Source: Aquila chrysaetos chrysaetos (Eukaryota; Chordata; Aves; Accipitriformes; Accipitridae). Taken from it: DNA of 64,000 nucleotides. The DNA lies in NCBI RefSeq assembly GCF_900496995.4, contig NC_044005.1, positions 34,261,363-34,325,362 of the forward strand, written 5' to 3'. The position numbers were made by a program, and so were the translations under genes. Under the pieces are notes generated by a model that had not been told where the DNA came from, searched no databases, and saw nothing but the letters and a program-made list of their open reading frames with translations. Below, piece by piece: positions 37,187 to 49,593 of the stretch. Each line of letters opens with the position of its first letter. The first letter of the stretch is position 1.

Positions 37187-37328
37187 TTTTATAAAGCAAT
37201 TACACTTTGCCTACTGTTAGTTTCTTCAGATAGGCATTTCAAGTGAAGTCATCAATTGCATACTAAGATGGAAGGCTGTAGAAGCAGCAAATTTTCTTAG
37301 GAGAGATATTCTTAAATCCCACAGGTCC
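37187..37328 (-). other. ZNF770: ZNF770 5' UTR part of the coding exon, with 3' splice site
   Basis: Upstream of the ATG the minus strand reads into a strong acceptor, TTTCTTATTTTAG|GGACCTG, with the AG at 37330-37329. The coding exon therefore probably starts at 37328 and carries 142 nt of 5' UTR. One or more non-coding exons would lie toward the CpG island at about 42 kb; I could not place their donor. Confidence 0.7.
37226..37261 (-). CDS. 11-codon upstream ORF in the ZNF770 5' UTR
   Basis: ATG to TGA reading MQLMTSLEMPI, ending 39 nt before the ZNF770 ATG. It contains three in-frame ATGs (codons 1, 4 and 9). It lies wholly in the predicted coding exon, so any transcript using the 37328 acceptor carries it. 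The peptide itself is unlikely to matter; a role in limiting translation is inference. Confidence 0.55.
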   Translation of the reverse strand: MQLMTSLEMPI

Positions 37329-38317
37329 CTAAAATAAGAAAGAGAGTATTATTTTAGCCTATATTAATACATAATTGCCTAAGTTGGTCTCTTGTTTTCT
37401 ACATAAGAGACCAAAAGCATCTAGATTAGAATACTCTTGATATAACTTAGCTTAAAATGCTTTCCTTGTAACAGAGTAATCACTCATTATGTTGCACGAT
37501 ACAAAAAAAAACTAGACTACTTTCCAGAAGAAACAAACAAGTTTAAGTCATCTGTGCTGTAAATGCAGCTATACTTCCAAATAATATACTGTTCAGCTAC
37601 ATTATGATAGTTTGGGTTATTTACAAATAAAGCATATTCTTAAAAAAAACCCACAAGAACTTATTGTAATAAATTTCTCCCCTACAGCAGTAATTCTAAC
37701 TCCCAGATACAATATTTATGAAGATGAGAGAAAAAGAGAAGAACTAGGGATTCTTGGGCTTCAGAAATAAAAATTAAATTAATGCAGTGTTAGTGAGAAG
37801 TAAAAATACTTAGTTTCAATGTACTGTTAAAGTTACTAATCACATTTCTGCATCTTATCAACTGTATCCAGTAGTGTAATCATTTTTGCTTTATCTCATA
37901 ATGGCAAACACCATAACCATTCAGCAAGAGCAACACACTAACCATAAACTACAACCAGAACAAGGATAAGCCCCAAAACAAGGATGAACACAGGCTATGT
38001 TCACTATCTCACCACAGAGCTAGAATATCAGAGTTGTGATAGCTAACCATGTGTGTACCATCTATACCATATGCACCGTTTAACCGTGTGTATAAGTCAT
38101 GATAAATATAAAGGTCATTATCATAATTCATCATAACTAATGTTTTAATCTAAACCAAAATCGTGAAATAGTCAGTTTTAATTTTCCTTGCATTTTCAAC
38201 AGATGGAACACACTTGGGCAAGCTACTGTGTCTCAGCTAAGGCATGACTTACAAACAAGAAACAATAACTTCACAAGTACCTGAGTGCATAAGAAGTTAT
38301 TAACATATTCATAGGAA

Positions 38318-38600
38318 CAGCTAGAAAGCACCTCAGGCAACCATTTAGTCCAAGCCTTCCACTGTGAGGCCAGATCATGTCTAGACAGCCTCCAAAGTGG
38401 TCTTAACAACTTCCCTTGAAGGAGGTTCCTTAACCTCAGCAGGGCTCCTGCTCCAATGCATCGCCCTCTCTTGAAGCTTTTCTTTGCACTCAGCTGAGCC
38501 TTTCTTTACTACAAAGTTATTTTCATTATCCTTCCCCCTGTGAACCTGTAAAATAACTAAAAAGTGTTCTCTGCCACAGCTTGATGTATTCAAAGTCTCC
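38318..38600 (-). mobile_element. Decayed CR1-like fragment, minus-oriented
   Basis: The plus strand shows the reverse complement of a CR1 3' region: ACCATTTAGTCCAAGCCTTCC-like text, then AGACAGCCTCCAAAG and TCCTGCTCCAATGCATC, in the order seen in CR1 elements. It is strongly diverged with no clear tail. Subfamily unknown. Confidence 0.5.
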
Positions 38601-40320
38601 TTTCTCTCTTCTTTTTTTTCTTTTTTAAACTAGGAAAAATATGGTTTTTCTAAATATTGCTTTTAGGTCCACTAAAAAAAGAAAAAAGAACAAAAAAATT
38701 GGTCTTTTTAATCATCTCGGGACTAATTTCAGTTGGTCACATCCTTCCTAAATTGCAGCACCTAAAACAGATTAAGTATTCCAGTCCACAAGAGTAGTAC
38801 AAACAACAGAATAAAAATACCTCTGGTATGGTATTACCTATATCCCTTTATAAAAAAGAAAAGGGATGGAGGGAGCAAACTTTAAAGCAACAGCATAACA
38901 GTTAGGACTTATAACTTTGAGATACACAAGACATTTCTACAAACTATAATTTGTGGTATTTTGACACTACAACTCACAAGTTGTACATTCCTTCTATGTA
39001 CCAGCAGAATAAAAAATTCATTTATTCAGTGTCTCCAAAAGCCCTGTCTTCACAAAGAGTTAGTGTCCCTAGTTTTAAAAATTCAGAAACAGCTGAAAAG
39101 TCCATTCAGAGTCTTTTCAAAGAATGAAAGCCTACTGCAATTTAAAGCAAGTTACGATGAGATTCAAGACGCACGCACAAAAGACTGAAAATGTCTGGTG
39201 AATCAAGATTCTTCTTAAGCTTAATGGAAGGAAACCTGGTCATCTGTTGGGATTGTTCCACCTCTAACAGATACGTTCCTAGATAATTATGGGCCTTATT
39301 AAATAACATTTGGATGTACGCCTTAGATGCAGTTGTCACTACATTGAGGAGTTACCTAATCTCACTGAAATAGTTCAAGATAGGATTTATCAATGCTATG
39401 AAGCAGTTGCAAAAGTCAACTTTTCCTTTCCTAGTCTCTTTCCCATAGAATTTTAACAGCTACTGGGTTTCAGTCTTGTTTTGAAGATGCAAGAAAACAC
39501 AACACTTTAGGAGACCCCCTTTTCCTCCCAGTTGTTGTTCTGTACAGCTCAAGGCAGCCTCCATTAGCAGGGAAGGAAAACCTCCTGAGAAAGAACTGTA
39601 AGGACTGATGAATTTTAGTTAACATACTGTCATACAGATCTAATTTACGCATCAGGGAAGTGCTCAAACAGTATAGTGACATGCAAAGAAAAAACGTCCA
39701 GAGTAAGAGACAGCTGTGGCATATTACACAAGGGATTTTGCATTTAGCTTATAAATTTTTTAGAGATTCTATCTGGTGAATGAGGAAAATGCTCTGTAGT
39801 ACAAGGTGTCAAAATCACAGTAGAGCTTCTTGCTGTGGTCTTCTTGCCCTGTGAAAGACTAAAGGCTCAGATGAGGTAAACTTACGGGACGCAGGGGAAG
39901 GAGAAAGGAGCCAAGATAGGCATTACTGTGTGGCCCAAATATATTTTCAAATCCTATTTACTAAGGACAGACTTCTCCACATCTATTTCAGGGTGCTCTG
40001 TGCCTTGCAAATCTAAGGAATAAACATGCTGCTGCTAAAGATCAAAGAGCAAAAGACAGGCTTGGAATATTGTCTCCTGCCAGCTTTGGAAATACACAGG
40101 CATGTCCTAATTAGAGTCAGAAAAATGTGCTTCCCTACGTGACAAGGATTTAGTTTGCGGCATAGGTCCAATTTAATATTAAATTGACCCTACTTTTCAT
40201 CTTGGCTCAAGGTCATGCAGAAAAATAAAATCAAGAAGTAACGTAGGCCGTTGAAGGTCCACAGAGGACCCTCTTAAGTCTAGTATTATTTAACGATTAA
40301 GATTATGTTTATTAATATTA

Positions 40321-41098
40321 CAGATGGCAGCAAGCTGCAACAAAATGAAAACATGATAGAAGAAAATTCTGAATTCTAATCCAGTCTTTATTAATTAGAG
40401 AAGGTTTTTTTTTTTAAAAAAAAAAAACAACAAAAAACAAAACGGGAAGGGCACTTCAATAAGAAGAAATGCAAGATCTTCAATTTAGGCAAGAATAATC
40501 AACTGGAAGTGGAACAACTTACTAGATTAGACTCCAGGTCTTTTCTGCACAACTGTAAGTTGGAACAGAAGCTGAATATGCCAACAGCGTGCCATCCGTA
40601 CCAGGATATGTAAACAGAAGTAAAGCTTTGCTAGCACATAAATCTTCCATACTACTCACTACTGTTTAGAATTCAGCTAGAGTACTCTATCCAGTTTTGA
40701 ATACTGCCCTTCAAATTGATTCAAGCATAGGAACTAATTGGAATGAATTCAGAGAAGAGGATCAAGAATGATCAGAGCTTAAATACATAATATACAGGAA
40801 AAGACTGAAGTAACTGGAAATGTTTAAGTTAAAAAGAGGAGACCCAATTAAAAAGAACAACAAAAAAAACCCAAAGAAAACCAAACATAAGAGCCAGCTT
40901 TAAAGAAAATGGAAGTAAGCTGTTCCCCATGCCACTTACAGTTGTGACTAGAAATGGCTTCAAATTATAGAGAGGATTCAAGTACATTATTGTCCTTACA
41001 GTTGCAAAGTTTTTCCTCAGTAAGCATACAAATAAGTTGCGTGGGGAAATCGCTCTGCCTCCAACACCAGAGGTCTCCAAAAAAGGTTGTACAAACAT
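40321..41098 (+). mobile_element. Old, long CR1 ORF2 fragment, plus-oriented
   Basis: Diverged but colinear with the CR1 ORF2 3' half over about 780 bp. It has GCAGATGACACCAAGCTG-like text at 40321, an AAATGCAAGATCTTCAATTT block near 40470, a TCCAGTTTTGAATACTGCCC block near 40690, GATGATCAG-like text near 40765, and ATGGCTTCAAATTATAGAGAGG near 40955. It is full of indels and stops. An A/T insertion interrupts it near 40407-40440. Confidence 0.65.
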
Positions 41099-41689
41099 CT
41101 CTCAAATTCCCACACCCATATAGTTGACCCCATACAAGCTAAATATTCTGGCTTGCTTTCCTATGACTCATTAATATAATTCAAAACAAGCCACTTAAGA
41201 ATGGAAAATTCAATATATTTCCAAATTTACCACTGAAGGATTCTTTCACATTATGATTAGTGTATCCTCAGATCCTTGAGATAAGCGAATGCTTATAGCT
41301 TCCCAGACACAATAATAATAAACGTGTGAATAAACATAAGGAGCCTCCTGTAACATTAACTACAAAACAGACAAGTGAAGATCTAGCTGCCGATTTATGA
41401 AACATAGCACGCAACAGATACAGGGAACCTGAGCGCCGAGACAAACACACTGCATTCCCTCACCAGCTCTCCCTCGGGAGAAGTTTAGATTGCTGCGACG
41501 GGGGAACACGTTACACCACGCACGTAACCGTCACCGGCAAGTTATATCGGAATCAACGTCACGCATCACGGCTCCTCGAAGCTAACGCCTCTCACGCTCC
41601 CGTTTTCCATGTATTTTTCAAGACGCTTTCTGAAGCAAAACAAAAGACACGTGACGGTGAAGCAGGGTGGTTTAAGCACACGCCGGAGT

Positions 41690-42400
41690 TCTGCTGAAGG
41701 GGCCCGAGACCGACCCCACCACAGCCCCCAGCAGGACACGCTTAAATCCAGTCACAAACTTGAAAGCAGTTAGCGAGGCGGCTCTTCCAGGCACCAGACC
41801 GCGAACAGACACACAAAACCGCCGGCGGCTTTCCCGCAGCGGAAAGCGGGCGCCCCGCCGGCCCGGGCCGCGGCTGCCCGCCCGCCCCCGCCGCGGCTCC
41901 CCCAGCCCGCAGTGCCACCACCCCCCGCCGGCCGGCGGGGCGGGCACGGCACGGCGCAGCCCGGCACCCGCACCGGCGATGCCCACAGGGGCTCTGTCCC
42001 GACGCGCCGCACTGGCGGCCGGCGGCGCCGCGGCCGTCACCGGCCCAGCGCCCCGGGGCCGCCGCGGAGGCCGCAGAGGCGCTGACCGCCGGCCGAGGGC
42101 AAGGGCGGCAAGCGGGGACCGGGGGCGAAGAAGGGAGCGACCTGGAGAAGCAGCTACCGCGCCTCCACCTTCCTCATCCCTCCCGGGGTTGCGGCCGCCT
42201 AAACTCTTCCCCCCGGATGGCACCGGGACGCCGGGAAACCCGGGCCGGAGCTTTCCGTTCCCCCGCGCAATCCGGCCCCGCCTTCCGCCGCTCTGAGGCG
42301 CCGGGCCGGGCCGGGCTGCGGCCAGGCCGGGGCTGCGGCCGGGACAGGGGACGGGGAAGGTGCCCCCCGGCTTTATTTCTGTCCGGGCAGAAAATGCCCC
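41690..42400 (-). promoter_or_regulatory. ZNF770: CpG island, probable ZNF770 promoter and first exon
   Basis: About 700 bp of very high G+C and CpG, upstream of ZNF770 on its strand and the only island between it and the right edge. An E-box CACGTGAC lies at the flank (about 41648). The long ORFs on both strands (e.g. 41672-42223 and 41760-42296) are by-products of composition: they are Arg/Pro/Gly/Ala-rich with no domain. First exon and TSS not resolved. Confidence 0.75.
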
Positions 42401-42872
42401 CAGGCTCTGCTCGTGAATTATTAGTGGGTGGTGACACGTTGTTCCCTACAAATAAGACACAGTTTCTACTTCAGCATCCTGAACGCAAGTAGCGGATTCC
42501 CGGTGGTTTTGTGGGTTGCAACTAAAGCATGCTGGCGGGGTTACCCTCTTGCACCATAAGGCCAAACCCACCGGCCTAAAAGGCCGGGAAGTGGTGCCTG
42601 GAAGAGAAGGGGAAAAGAGACTTTTGGCTGGGAAATCTAAAAAGGCCTTCAGTAACACGTGCACACAAAAGTAAGGGTTTTGCAGAGTTTTGCCTCCTCT
42701 GCAGGAGGGAGGGATCAAAGGAGTGCAGGAGCTCATGGGCTGAAGGACAGATGGGGATCCCTGCAGTAGCTGGAGCCCCCTCGGTGAGTGCAGCTTGGCT
42801 GAGGTTAGCTCAGAGGAACAGCAGGCAAAGGGCTGAAAACATCCAGAAAGAGACAGAAACCTTTTACAGTTG

Positions 42873-43393
42873 AGCCCTGCATCCAGTTCTGGCGTGCCCG
42901 GGACAAGGAGGACATGGACCAGTTGGAGCGAGCCCAGAGGAGGCCATGAAAATGGTCAAGGGGCTGGAGCATCTCCCCTGTGGAGACCGGCTGAGAGAGT
43001 TGGGGTTGTTCAGCCTGGAGAAGAGAAGGCTCTGGGGAGACCTTATAGCAGCCTTCCAGTACCTAAAGGGGGCCTACAGGAAAGATGGGGAGGGACTTTT
43101 TACAAGGGCATGTAGTGATAGGATGAGGGGTAATGGCTTTAAACTGAAAGAGGGTAGATTTAGGTTAGATGTAAGGAAAAAATTCTTCACTGTGAGGGTG
43201 GTGAGACACTGGAACAGGTTGCCCAGGGTGGTTGTGGATGCCCCATCCCTGGAAGTGTTCAAGGCCAGGTTGGATGGGGCTTTGAGCAACCTGGTCTAGT
43301 GGGAGGTGTCCCTGCCCATGGCAGGGGGGTTGGAACTAGACAATCTTTAAGGTCCCTTCCAACCCAAAGCACTCTATGAGTCTGTGATTCTAC
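42873..43393 (+). mobile_element. CR1 LINE 3' fragment, plus-oriented, fairly young
   Basis: CR1 ORF2 3' end with good similarity to the avian consensus. Readable motifs are [39 protein letters not shown] and the ending GALSNLV, then the 3' UTR and a degenerate ATTCTATG-type tail at 43372-43393. It is 5'-truncated and the ORF2 frame is broken in the 5' part. It lies about 0.5 kb upstream of the ZNF770 CpG island. Confidence 0.95.
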
Positions 43394-44828
43394 CTCATAA
43401 AAGAACACGCAGATGTCAGAGCAAAGTGCAAGAGATTCACCGTAAAAGTCTGTTAATAAAACAGAAGGACATGGATGAGGCTGGTGAGGTTGTAGCCCCA
43501 TTGGGACAGAGAATTCCTAGTCACCAGAGTTTTGACTCAGCCACCTGTGTGTACAGCTCAGAATGGACTCTGTTAGTCAAATCTTAAACCGCTTATCAAA
43601 TTTTCACATAAAGACAGGCTGTAGATCTTTTTTTTTTTTTTCCTAGAAATCTGCCCTAGCCCAGGAGTTACAGAGGATCAGTAGAAGATGTCTTTTATGC
43701 TTTCTTCTCAAAAAAAAAAAAAAAAGACAACCCACAAAAATCCACCTTTTTAAAAACCAGATAATTGATTAGACCATCTTTGTGAGTGAATTTGCAACAC
43801 TGAAGACAAAATAAGTCATTCTATTAGATAACACTTTATTAAAGGTTTATTTTTTTAATATAGATGCATTTTTCTAAGAGCTTTGCTTATTCTCTTTCTT
43901 CTGTTCATGCAGACTGGAATTAAATAAAAATAATTATTTCCATGTGCAACATTAATTTCTTAGAAAAACAGGAGTGCCAGCTCACTCATACTTTCCTTTC
44001 AGCTGTCCTTTTTCTGAGATTCCACCTCTGTGTGATGGGTGAGGTTAGGATCTGACTCCTAGGAGGAGGAATGGAAGAAGAGGGCAGAACAGAACAGACA
44101 ACAAATCAAGGATTTAAATCAGTGGAAGGCTGGACCCCTTGGTGTAATAGGGAGATCTACCCTAGAAACTGTCCTAGAGAGCAGCTGCATTGGCACAGAA
44201 CAGCCACTACGCCTCCACCGTATTTCCCCAGTTTCCAGCAGATGAGGTGGCTGCAGTAATTTGTACTGTCTTTCTGCTCTGTGTGTTGAGTACCCTCTCC
44301 CAGCCCTATTGGGAATTCAAGAAGCAATCATGTGTGCTGAGGAAACTCCCAACAGCATGGCTGTTTCAAAACTTTGGACAAGCTTGCTGGAAGAAAGCTG
44401 AGAACCAAGTGGCAGTGAGGAACTTAGCTTACAAGGTGAAATTTCAGCTTTCTTTTCCAACATGTGCATGATCCAAATCCCTGCTACTCATAAAGTAGTT
44501 CAGAAAAGATCTGCCGACATTTTGTCTTGTGTCAACACGAATGCAGAGGAAAGTTTTCATCCAGATTTCTTTGCTGAGATATTTTGTTTGGTTTTGAGCT
44601 TTTAAGTTACCTTCAGATTGCTAGCGGGCTGCTCGAAACAGCCCCAATAAAAGATGTAGGTACCTAGTCGTCACTTAAATTGCGCAGAAGACCTCACCCT
44701 TGCCCAGTCCTATGCTCCTCACTCATGGGGCAGAACTCTTCCTACTTGCAGTGAAACAAAGAGAAAGACAGAATCAGAGTAGTAATTTATGTCTCTCTCT
44801 TTTTTAAAAAAAGATTTAAAAAACCTGG
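43394..44828. other. Gap between CR1 and solo LTR, no recognised gene
   Basis: AT-rich, with T12-type and A15-type runs near 43629 and 43711. Short ORFs here have no recognisable domain. Confidence 0.6.
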
Positions 44829-45409
44829 TGTCCTGGTTTAACCCCAGCCAGCAACTAAGCACCACGCAGCCGCTCACTCACTCCCCCCCCACCCAGTGGG
44901 ATGGGGGAGAAAATCGGGAAAAAGAAGCAAAACCCACGGGTTGAGATAAGAACAGTTTAATAGAACAGAAAAGAAGAAACGAATAATGATAATGATGACA
45001 CTAATAAAATGACAACAGCAATAATGAAAGGATTGGAATGTACAAATGATGCACAGTGCAATTGCTCACCACCCGCCGACCGGCACCCAGCTAGACCCCG
45101 AGCGGCGATTCCCCGCCCCCACTTCCCAGTTCCTATACTAGATGGGACGTCACATGGTATGGAATACCCTGTTGGTCAGTTTGGGTCAGGTGCCTTGGCT
45201 GTGTCCTGTGCCAACTTCTTGTGCCCCTCCAGCTTTCTCACTGGCTGGGCATGAGAAGCTGAAAAATCCTTGACATTAGTCTAAACACTACTAGCAGCAA
45301 CTGAAAACATCAGTGTGTTATCAACATTCTTCTCATACTGAGCTCAAAACATAGCACCGTACCAGCTACTAGGAAGACAGTTAACTCTATCCCAGCTGAA
45401 ACTAGGACA
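44829..45409 (-). mobile_element. Solo LTR of the same avian endogenous retrovirus family (copy 2), minus-oriented
   Basis: 581 bp colinear with copy 1, differing by scattered substitutions and small indels. It starts TGTCCTGGTTTAACCCC on the plus strand. Target duplication: CCTGG at 44824-44828 and 45410-45414, exact. The termini are inverted repeats (TGTCCTGG-type, with one or two decayed bases at the right end). No gag, pol or env flanks it. Confidence 0.94.
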
Positions 45410-46336
45410 CCTGGGATTCAGGTTCATCTTTCACTGATGTGTAGCTTATGTAGTACAAGCCATTGCAGTATGATGCCAGCTGATTAAACAATAACAAAAC
45501 ATAGAAATTGATCATCGTAATTCTGGTTTTGGATAGAAGATACACCCAATCACCTTTCCCTCACTGTTGGTGAATAAAGACAGATATCCTATTGCTATAT
45601 AAAAAAAATTGTTTACTCATATGAATTTTGAATACATTAATGAAAGAGAAGTTGGCAGCATTTACAGGCCTAAGCATAAGATAATTTTGCAGGCCCTAGT
45701 ATCTCTGCAGAACTGTCCTTGAGATGTAGTTTTTGATATCTAGAAACAACTCTCTATAGAACAACCACTACTTCTCAGTTGAGCAGTATTAGAAATCAAA
45801 TCAGTCTCATCGCCAGTGGTACTAAATAATATCTGACCTAGTTTGCAACACATAAACTAAATTTTAACAGTACAGAACAAAATTTATTTGCAGTTAAGCT
45901 TAAATGCTCAAGAAAACAGCTTAAATAGTGTTGATCATTACTTTAATAGCATACAATCGTTTATTAACCTCATTGAAAGACAGCCAAGTCTTGTAGTTAA
46001 AACGAAGGTTGGGACAGCCTATAGCTGAAAGCTTGGAAACACTATATGACCACAGACAAGTCACTTAGCCTTCTAAGATGTCAATTTCCCAGCTATAAAA
46101 AGTGCATAATGTTTGCCACAAGCATCTCATAAAGCTATTCAGAAAATTTATTAATCATGTAATAATTGCAGATCACCTGATTATATATCTTTTTCTTTTT
46201 AAAGCGTCTCTCTCATTTTAAAGTATATCCAGCCTTAGCAGTCCATTCTTCATGAAGCCTCTGGTCTGGTCTGGAGCAAGAATGCAAGCAGCTGAGTTCT
46301 GCCTGTGCCCAATAACAAATTAATGTAGCAGACCCA

Positions 46337-46400
46337 CAGCTGGTGTAGATTGTTGTAGCTCTCTTGATTTTAATGAAGCTGTAGCAATGTATACCAGCTG
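46337..46400. repeat. Decayed ancient palindromic amniote repeat
   Basis: Imperfect inverted repeat with about 30-bp arms. The outer 8 bp are exact (CAGCTGGT at 46337-46344, ACCAGCTG at 46393-46400) and the inner arms match with scattered changes. Right after it comes AGGATCTGC. The layout resembles a palindrome common in turtles and crocodilians, built on ATTTACACCAGCTGAGGAT with a CAATGGAGCTA centre (from memory). Class uncertain. Confidence 0.65.
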
Positions 46401-49094
46401 AGGATCTGCTTGTATAGTTCTGGGAGTTAGTGGAGAGTGTAATCCAAAAATACTAAATGCAATCTTAGCCCAATTATAACAAAACAGGTGAATTCATTCA
46501 ATGTGTTTTTGTAGAAAACGCTGTGAACACAGGGAATCGATTATTTGCTTTTATGATGCTAAAGAATAAAATATGCATGGTTTGTAGGAAATAATGTTGC
46601 AACATTATAGCAACAATGCAAGACCTCCTAGGAGTGGAAAGTGGATTTATTTTAAATCTAAACTGATTTCAGTCATTCACTTATACCTTCTTCCCACATC
46701 TTGGTTTCAGATATACCTTCTTCTAACCTGACCGTGATTATTTTCACCATCCTGTACCACTTTGGCAAGTCTTTGGGATTTACTCACTGCCCTTTGCCTC
46801 CTCATCTGGGTGTTCTGCTAAACTGTAGGTAGATGTGTGCTAGGATCTTGATGACCTGCTAATCTAGGTGCTATGAACACAGGCCATTCTTGTAACTGTT
46901 CTCCAGCTGGTTTTTCCTTCTGATGCTTCCACACCCAGATATTGCTATGTATTCTTGATGCACACTAATCTTAACATTTCTCTAACAATTCTCTACATAC
47001 TGAGAATGTGCAGAATGTGCGTGTTTTGGTATACCCATTATCCATGTTTTATTTATCTAGATTAGGTTATATTTAATAGATAAATAAAACAGGAGCATAC
47101 TGTAACAATCTGCATGATTGTTATCTGACTTGGCACTCGAGAGGTTAAACAGATCTGGCTCTAGTGATAGCTATAGTGTTACATGTAAGATTCTTTTTTA
47201 AATTCTTTTTTTCAAAGAAAAGAAAGCATAAAAAATAAACAATGAAGAAATTCCTAAACTTTCCTTAAAGAAAAATTGGACAATACTACAGTTTCACTGG
47301 CTAGAACTGGATTTCAAGGTCCTGAAATGCTGAATTGTCCCTTCATTTGTGAAAGAAAACTTTATTTCCCACTTGCTACAACAACATAAGCTATGTAACT
47401 CTTGTACCCTACTATTCTAAATGCATATTACTCCACTTTCACTTACAGAAGGCACACTGTTTGGAGTAGGTATTAGCATCTCAGTTTTAATGTTAACAAA
47501 AAATGAGCGATTACTCTTTTTGTGGGTGTACGCTATAGTATATTGATATGGAAAACCAGACCTCATTCAGATAAATTTCAATTCTCTTTAATTTTTAGGC
47601 ATTATAAGATGTTGCCTTAAAATACGGTAAAGATGCTTCTGCAAACTGGCAGTTGGCAATTAAGTTACATGAGTTGCAGGGGCAGTCTGTGAGTTAACTG
47701 CAACATGTTATCATTAATGTCGTGTCTGCTTTTGTAAGGTGTTCCCTACTTTAAACATGTGCGATTTATGCAATGTGTTACAGCAATTTCCCTGGTGTTA
47801 TTTTTATTGAATTCTAGGCTAAATAGGCATATAACACAGTATATAACTTGCTAATGTGTCAATTAATGCCACCTCAGGGCTGAAGTAAATTGCAAAGACT
47901 TTTAAAACTGTGAATATGCATTTCATGCTAGTCTTAGGTTTCTCCCTTTTTCTCTTGTCCTATTTTCTGCTTTTTTTTTCCCCTAAGTAGTCCATCTTAA
48001 AGCCCTCTGGTGCATAACAATGAATTGCCTTGAGGGGAGATATTGTTTAACGAATCTCAGAAATAAGTATTCTACACATGCAAGCATCATATTTTATTTG
48101 ATTAAGCACTATGTGTGGCAAAAGCTCCATAAATCCTCTCTGTATGCTCAAAACAAAAAGCAACTTTTAATGATGTTTTCGAGAAAAGTAAACTTTATTC
48201 AGCCATGCTTATAAAAAGCTAGAGTATCATAGCAAAAGCCAGAAATTTTATAAGATTATGATGAAATTTTATAGGCAACACATTTAGTTCTGTGAAATGT
48301 AAGAATAATTATATTTCAATATCTTTAAGATACAGTTGTGCCTAACTACAATCACTTCCATTAATTTTTTGGCTTTGTTAAGCAATGTTTTTCTTTGTCT
48401 AGCAGTATATTTCAAGATGAATTTCATGTCTGGTATAGTATATTTAAAACTGTTACATAAAACAGTTTATTTAGATGTTCAATTGTTGAGTAAAAAACCC
48501 ACAAATTGCTGGCTCACAGTCCTTAATCTCTAGAATCCCTTAAGAATCCCTGCTTTGATATTAGTTGCAGGCTCTATCAATTATATCTGTTTAAATGGAC
48601 AAATTTAATTACTACAGAAGAGCAATTGATTTTTAAATTACCACTGATTGCACAGTGGTTATCTCAGTGGGAAGACAGGTACATGCAGGCTCTCAAATGG
48701 AATCAATGTATTAATTAATCTACAGATTGACATACTCCATGGAATGTTCCCCTTCTCTTCACCTCCTTCCTATAGATTCCTTTGTTTCAATTTGAAAGGA
48801 ATTCCTGATGATCTAGAAGTGAAAAATTCAAATGCAATATAAAATTGCACATGCTGTGTATAATATGTAAGTTTTTGGGTTTGTGCCATTTGCTAGCCTA
48901 GGTGGCCTGTGAGTGATAAAGCATTCCTTACAACACTGAAACATTAAACTGTGCAATATCATGCCAAGGTATATGTATGCATGCAGGAGTGGAGCTGAAA
49001 ATGACTTTAAGTAAAATGGAAATAAATTCCTTTAACGGAACCAGTAAAATGAACGTAAACAAAAACAGAGCTGGAGAAAACAAACATGACCTCA

Positions 49095-49593
49095 GTACTG
49101 TGTCCACTGCTGGGCTGCCCAGTACAAGAGAGAGATGGACATACTGGAGTGAGTCCAGCAAAGAGCTGCTAAGACGATTAAGGAGCATCTGTTATATGAG
49201 GAGAGGCTGAGAGAGCTGGGACTGTTTAGCCTCAGGAAGAGAAGACTTAGCGGTGATCTTATCAACATGTATAAATACATAATGGGAGGGAGTAAAGAAG
49301 TTGGAGCCAGATTCGTCTCAGTGGTGGCCACTGAAAGGACAAGAGGCACAGATTGAAATAAAGGAAATTTCACCTAAACATGACAAAGACCCCTTTTTTG
49401 CTTTGAAAATGGTAAAACACTAGAAGAGATTGCCCGGAGAGGTTGTGGAGTGTCCGTCCTTGGAGATATTCAGGACCTGGCTGGACCTATCCCTGAGCCA
49501 GCCGCCTGCTCTAGCTGATGGCTTTGGGCAGAGGCTTGGACTAGGTAATCCCCAGAGGTGCCTTCTGGCCTCAGCTGTTCTGTGATTCTATGC
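49095..49593 (+). mobile_element. CR1 LINE 3' fragment, plus-oriented, older
   Basis: Begins TACTGTGTCCACTGCTGGGC, then GAGGAGAGGCTGAGAGAGCT (the LRELGLFSL region of ORF2), and ends with a TTCTGTGATTCTATG tail at 49578-49593. Frames are broken by substitutions and indels. 5'-truncated. Confidence 0.92.

Larger units (their letters stand above)
37329..41700 (-). other. ZNF770: Probable ZNF770 5' intron
   Basis: Between the acceptor at 37328 and the CpG island. It holds two decayed CR1 fragments (about 38318-38600 and 40321-41098) and simple A/T runs (about 40409-40428). No exon was recognised. The right-hand limit is approximate because the first exon donor is not identified. Confidence 0.55.

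Noticed and set aside
41672-42437. Long ORFs on both strands over the second CpG island
   Set aside because: Same composition effect. They have low-complexity Arg/Pro/Gly content, and frames overlap on both strands without homology.
42946-43299. 117-codon plus-strand ORF
   Set aside because: It is the C-terminal end of CR1 ORF2 in a truncated element, not a host gene.
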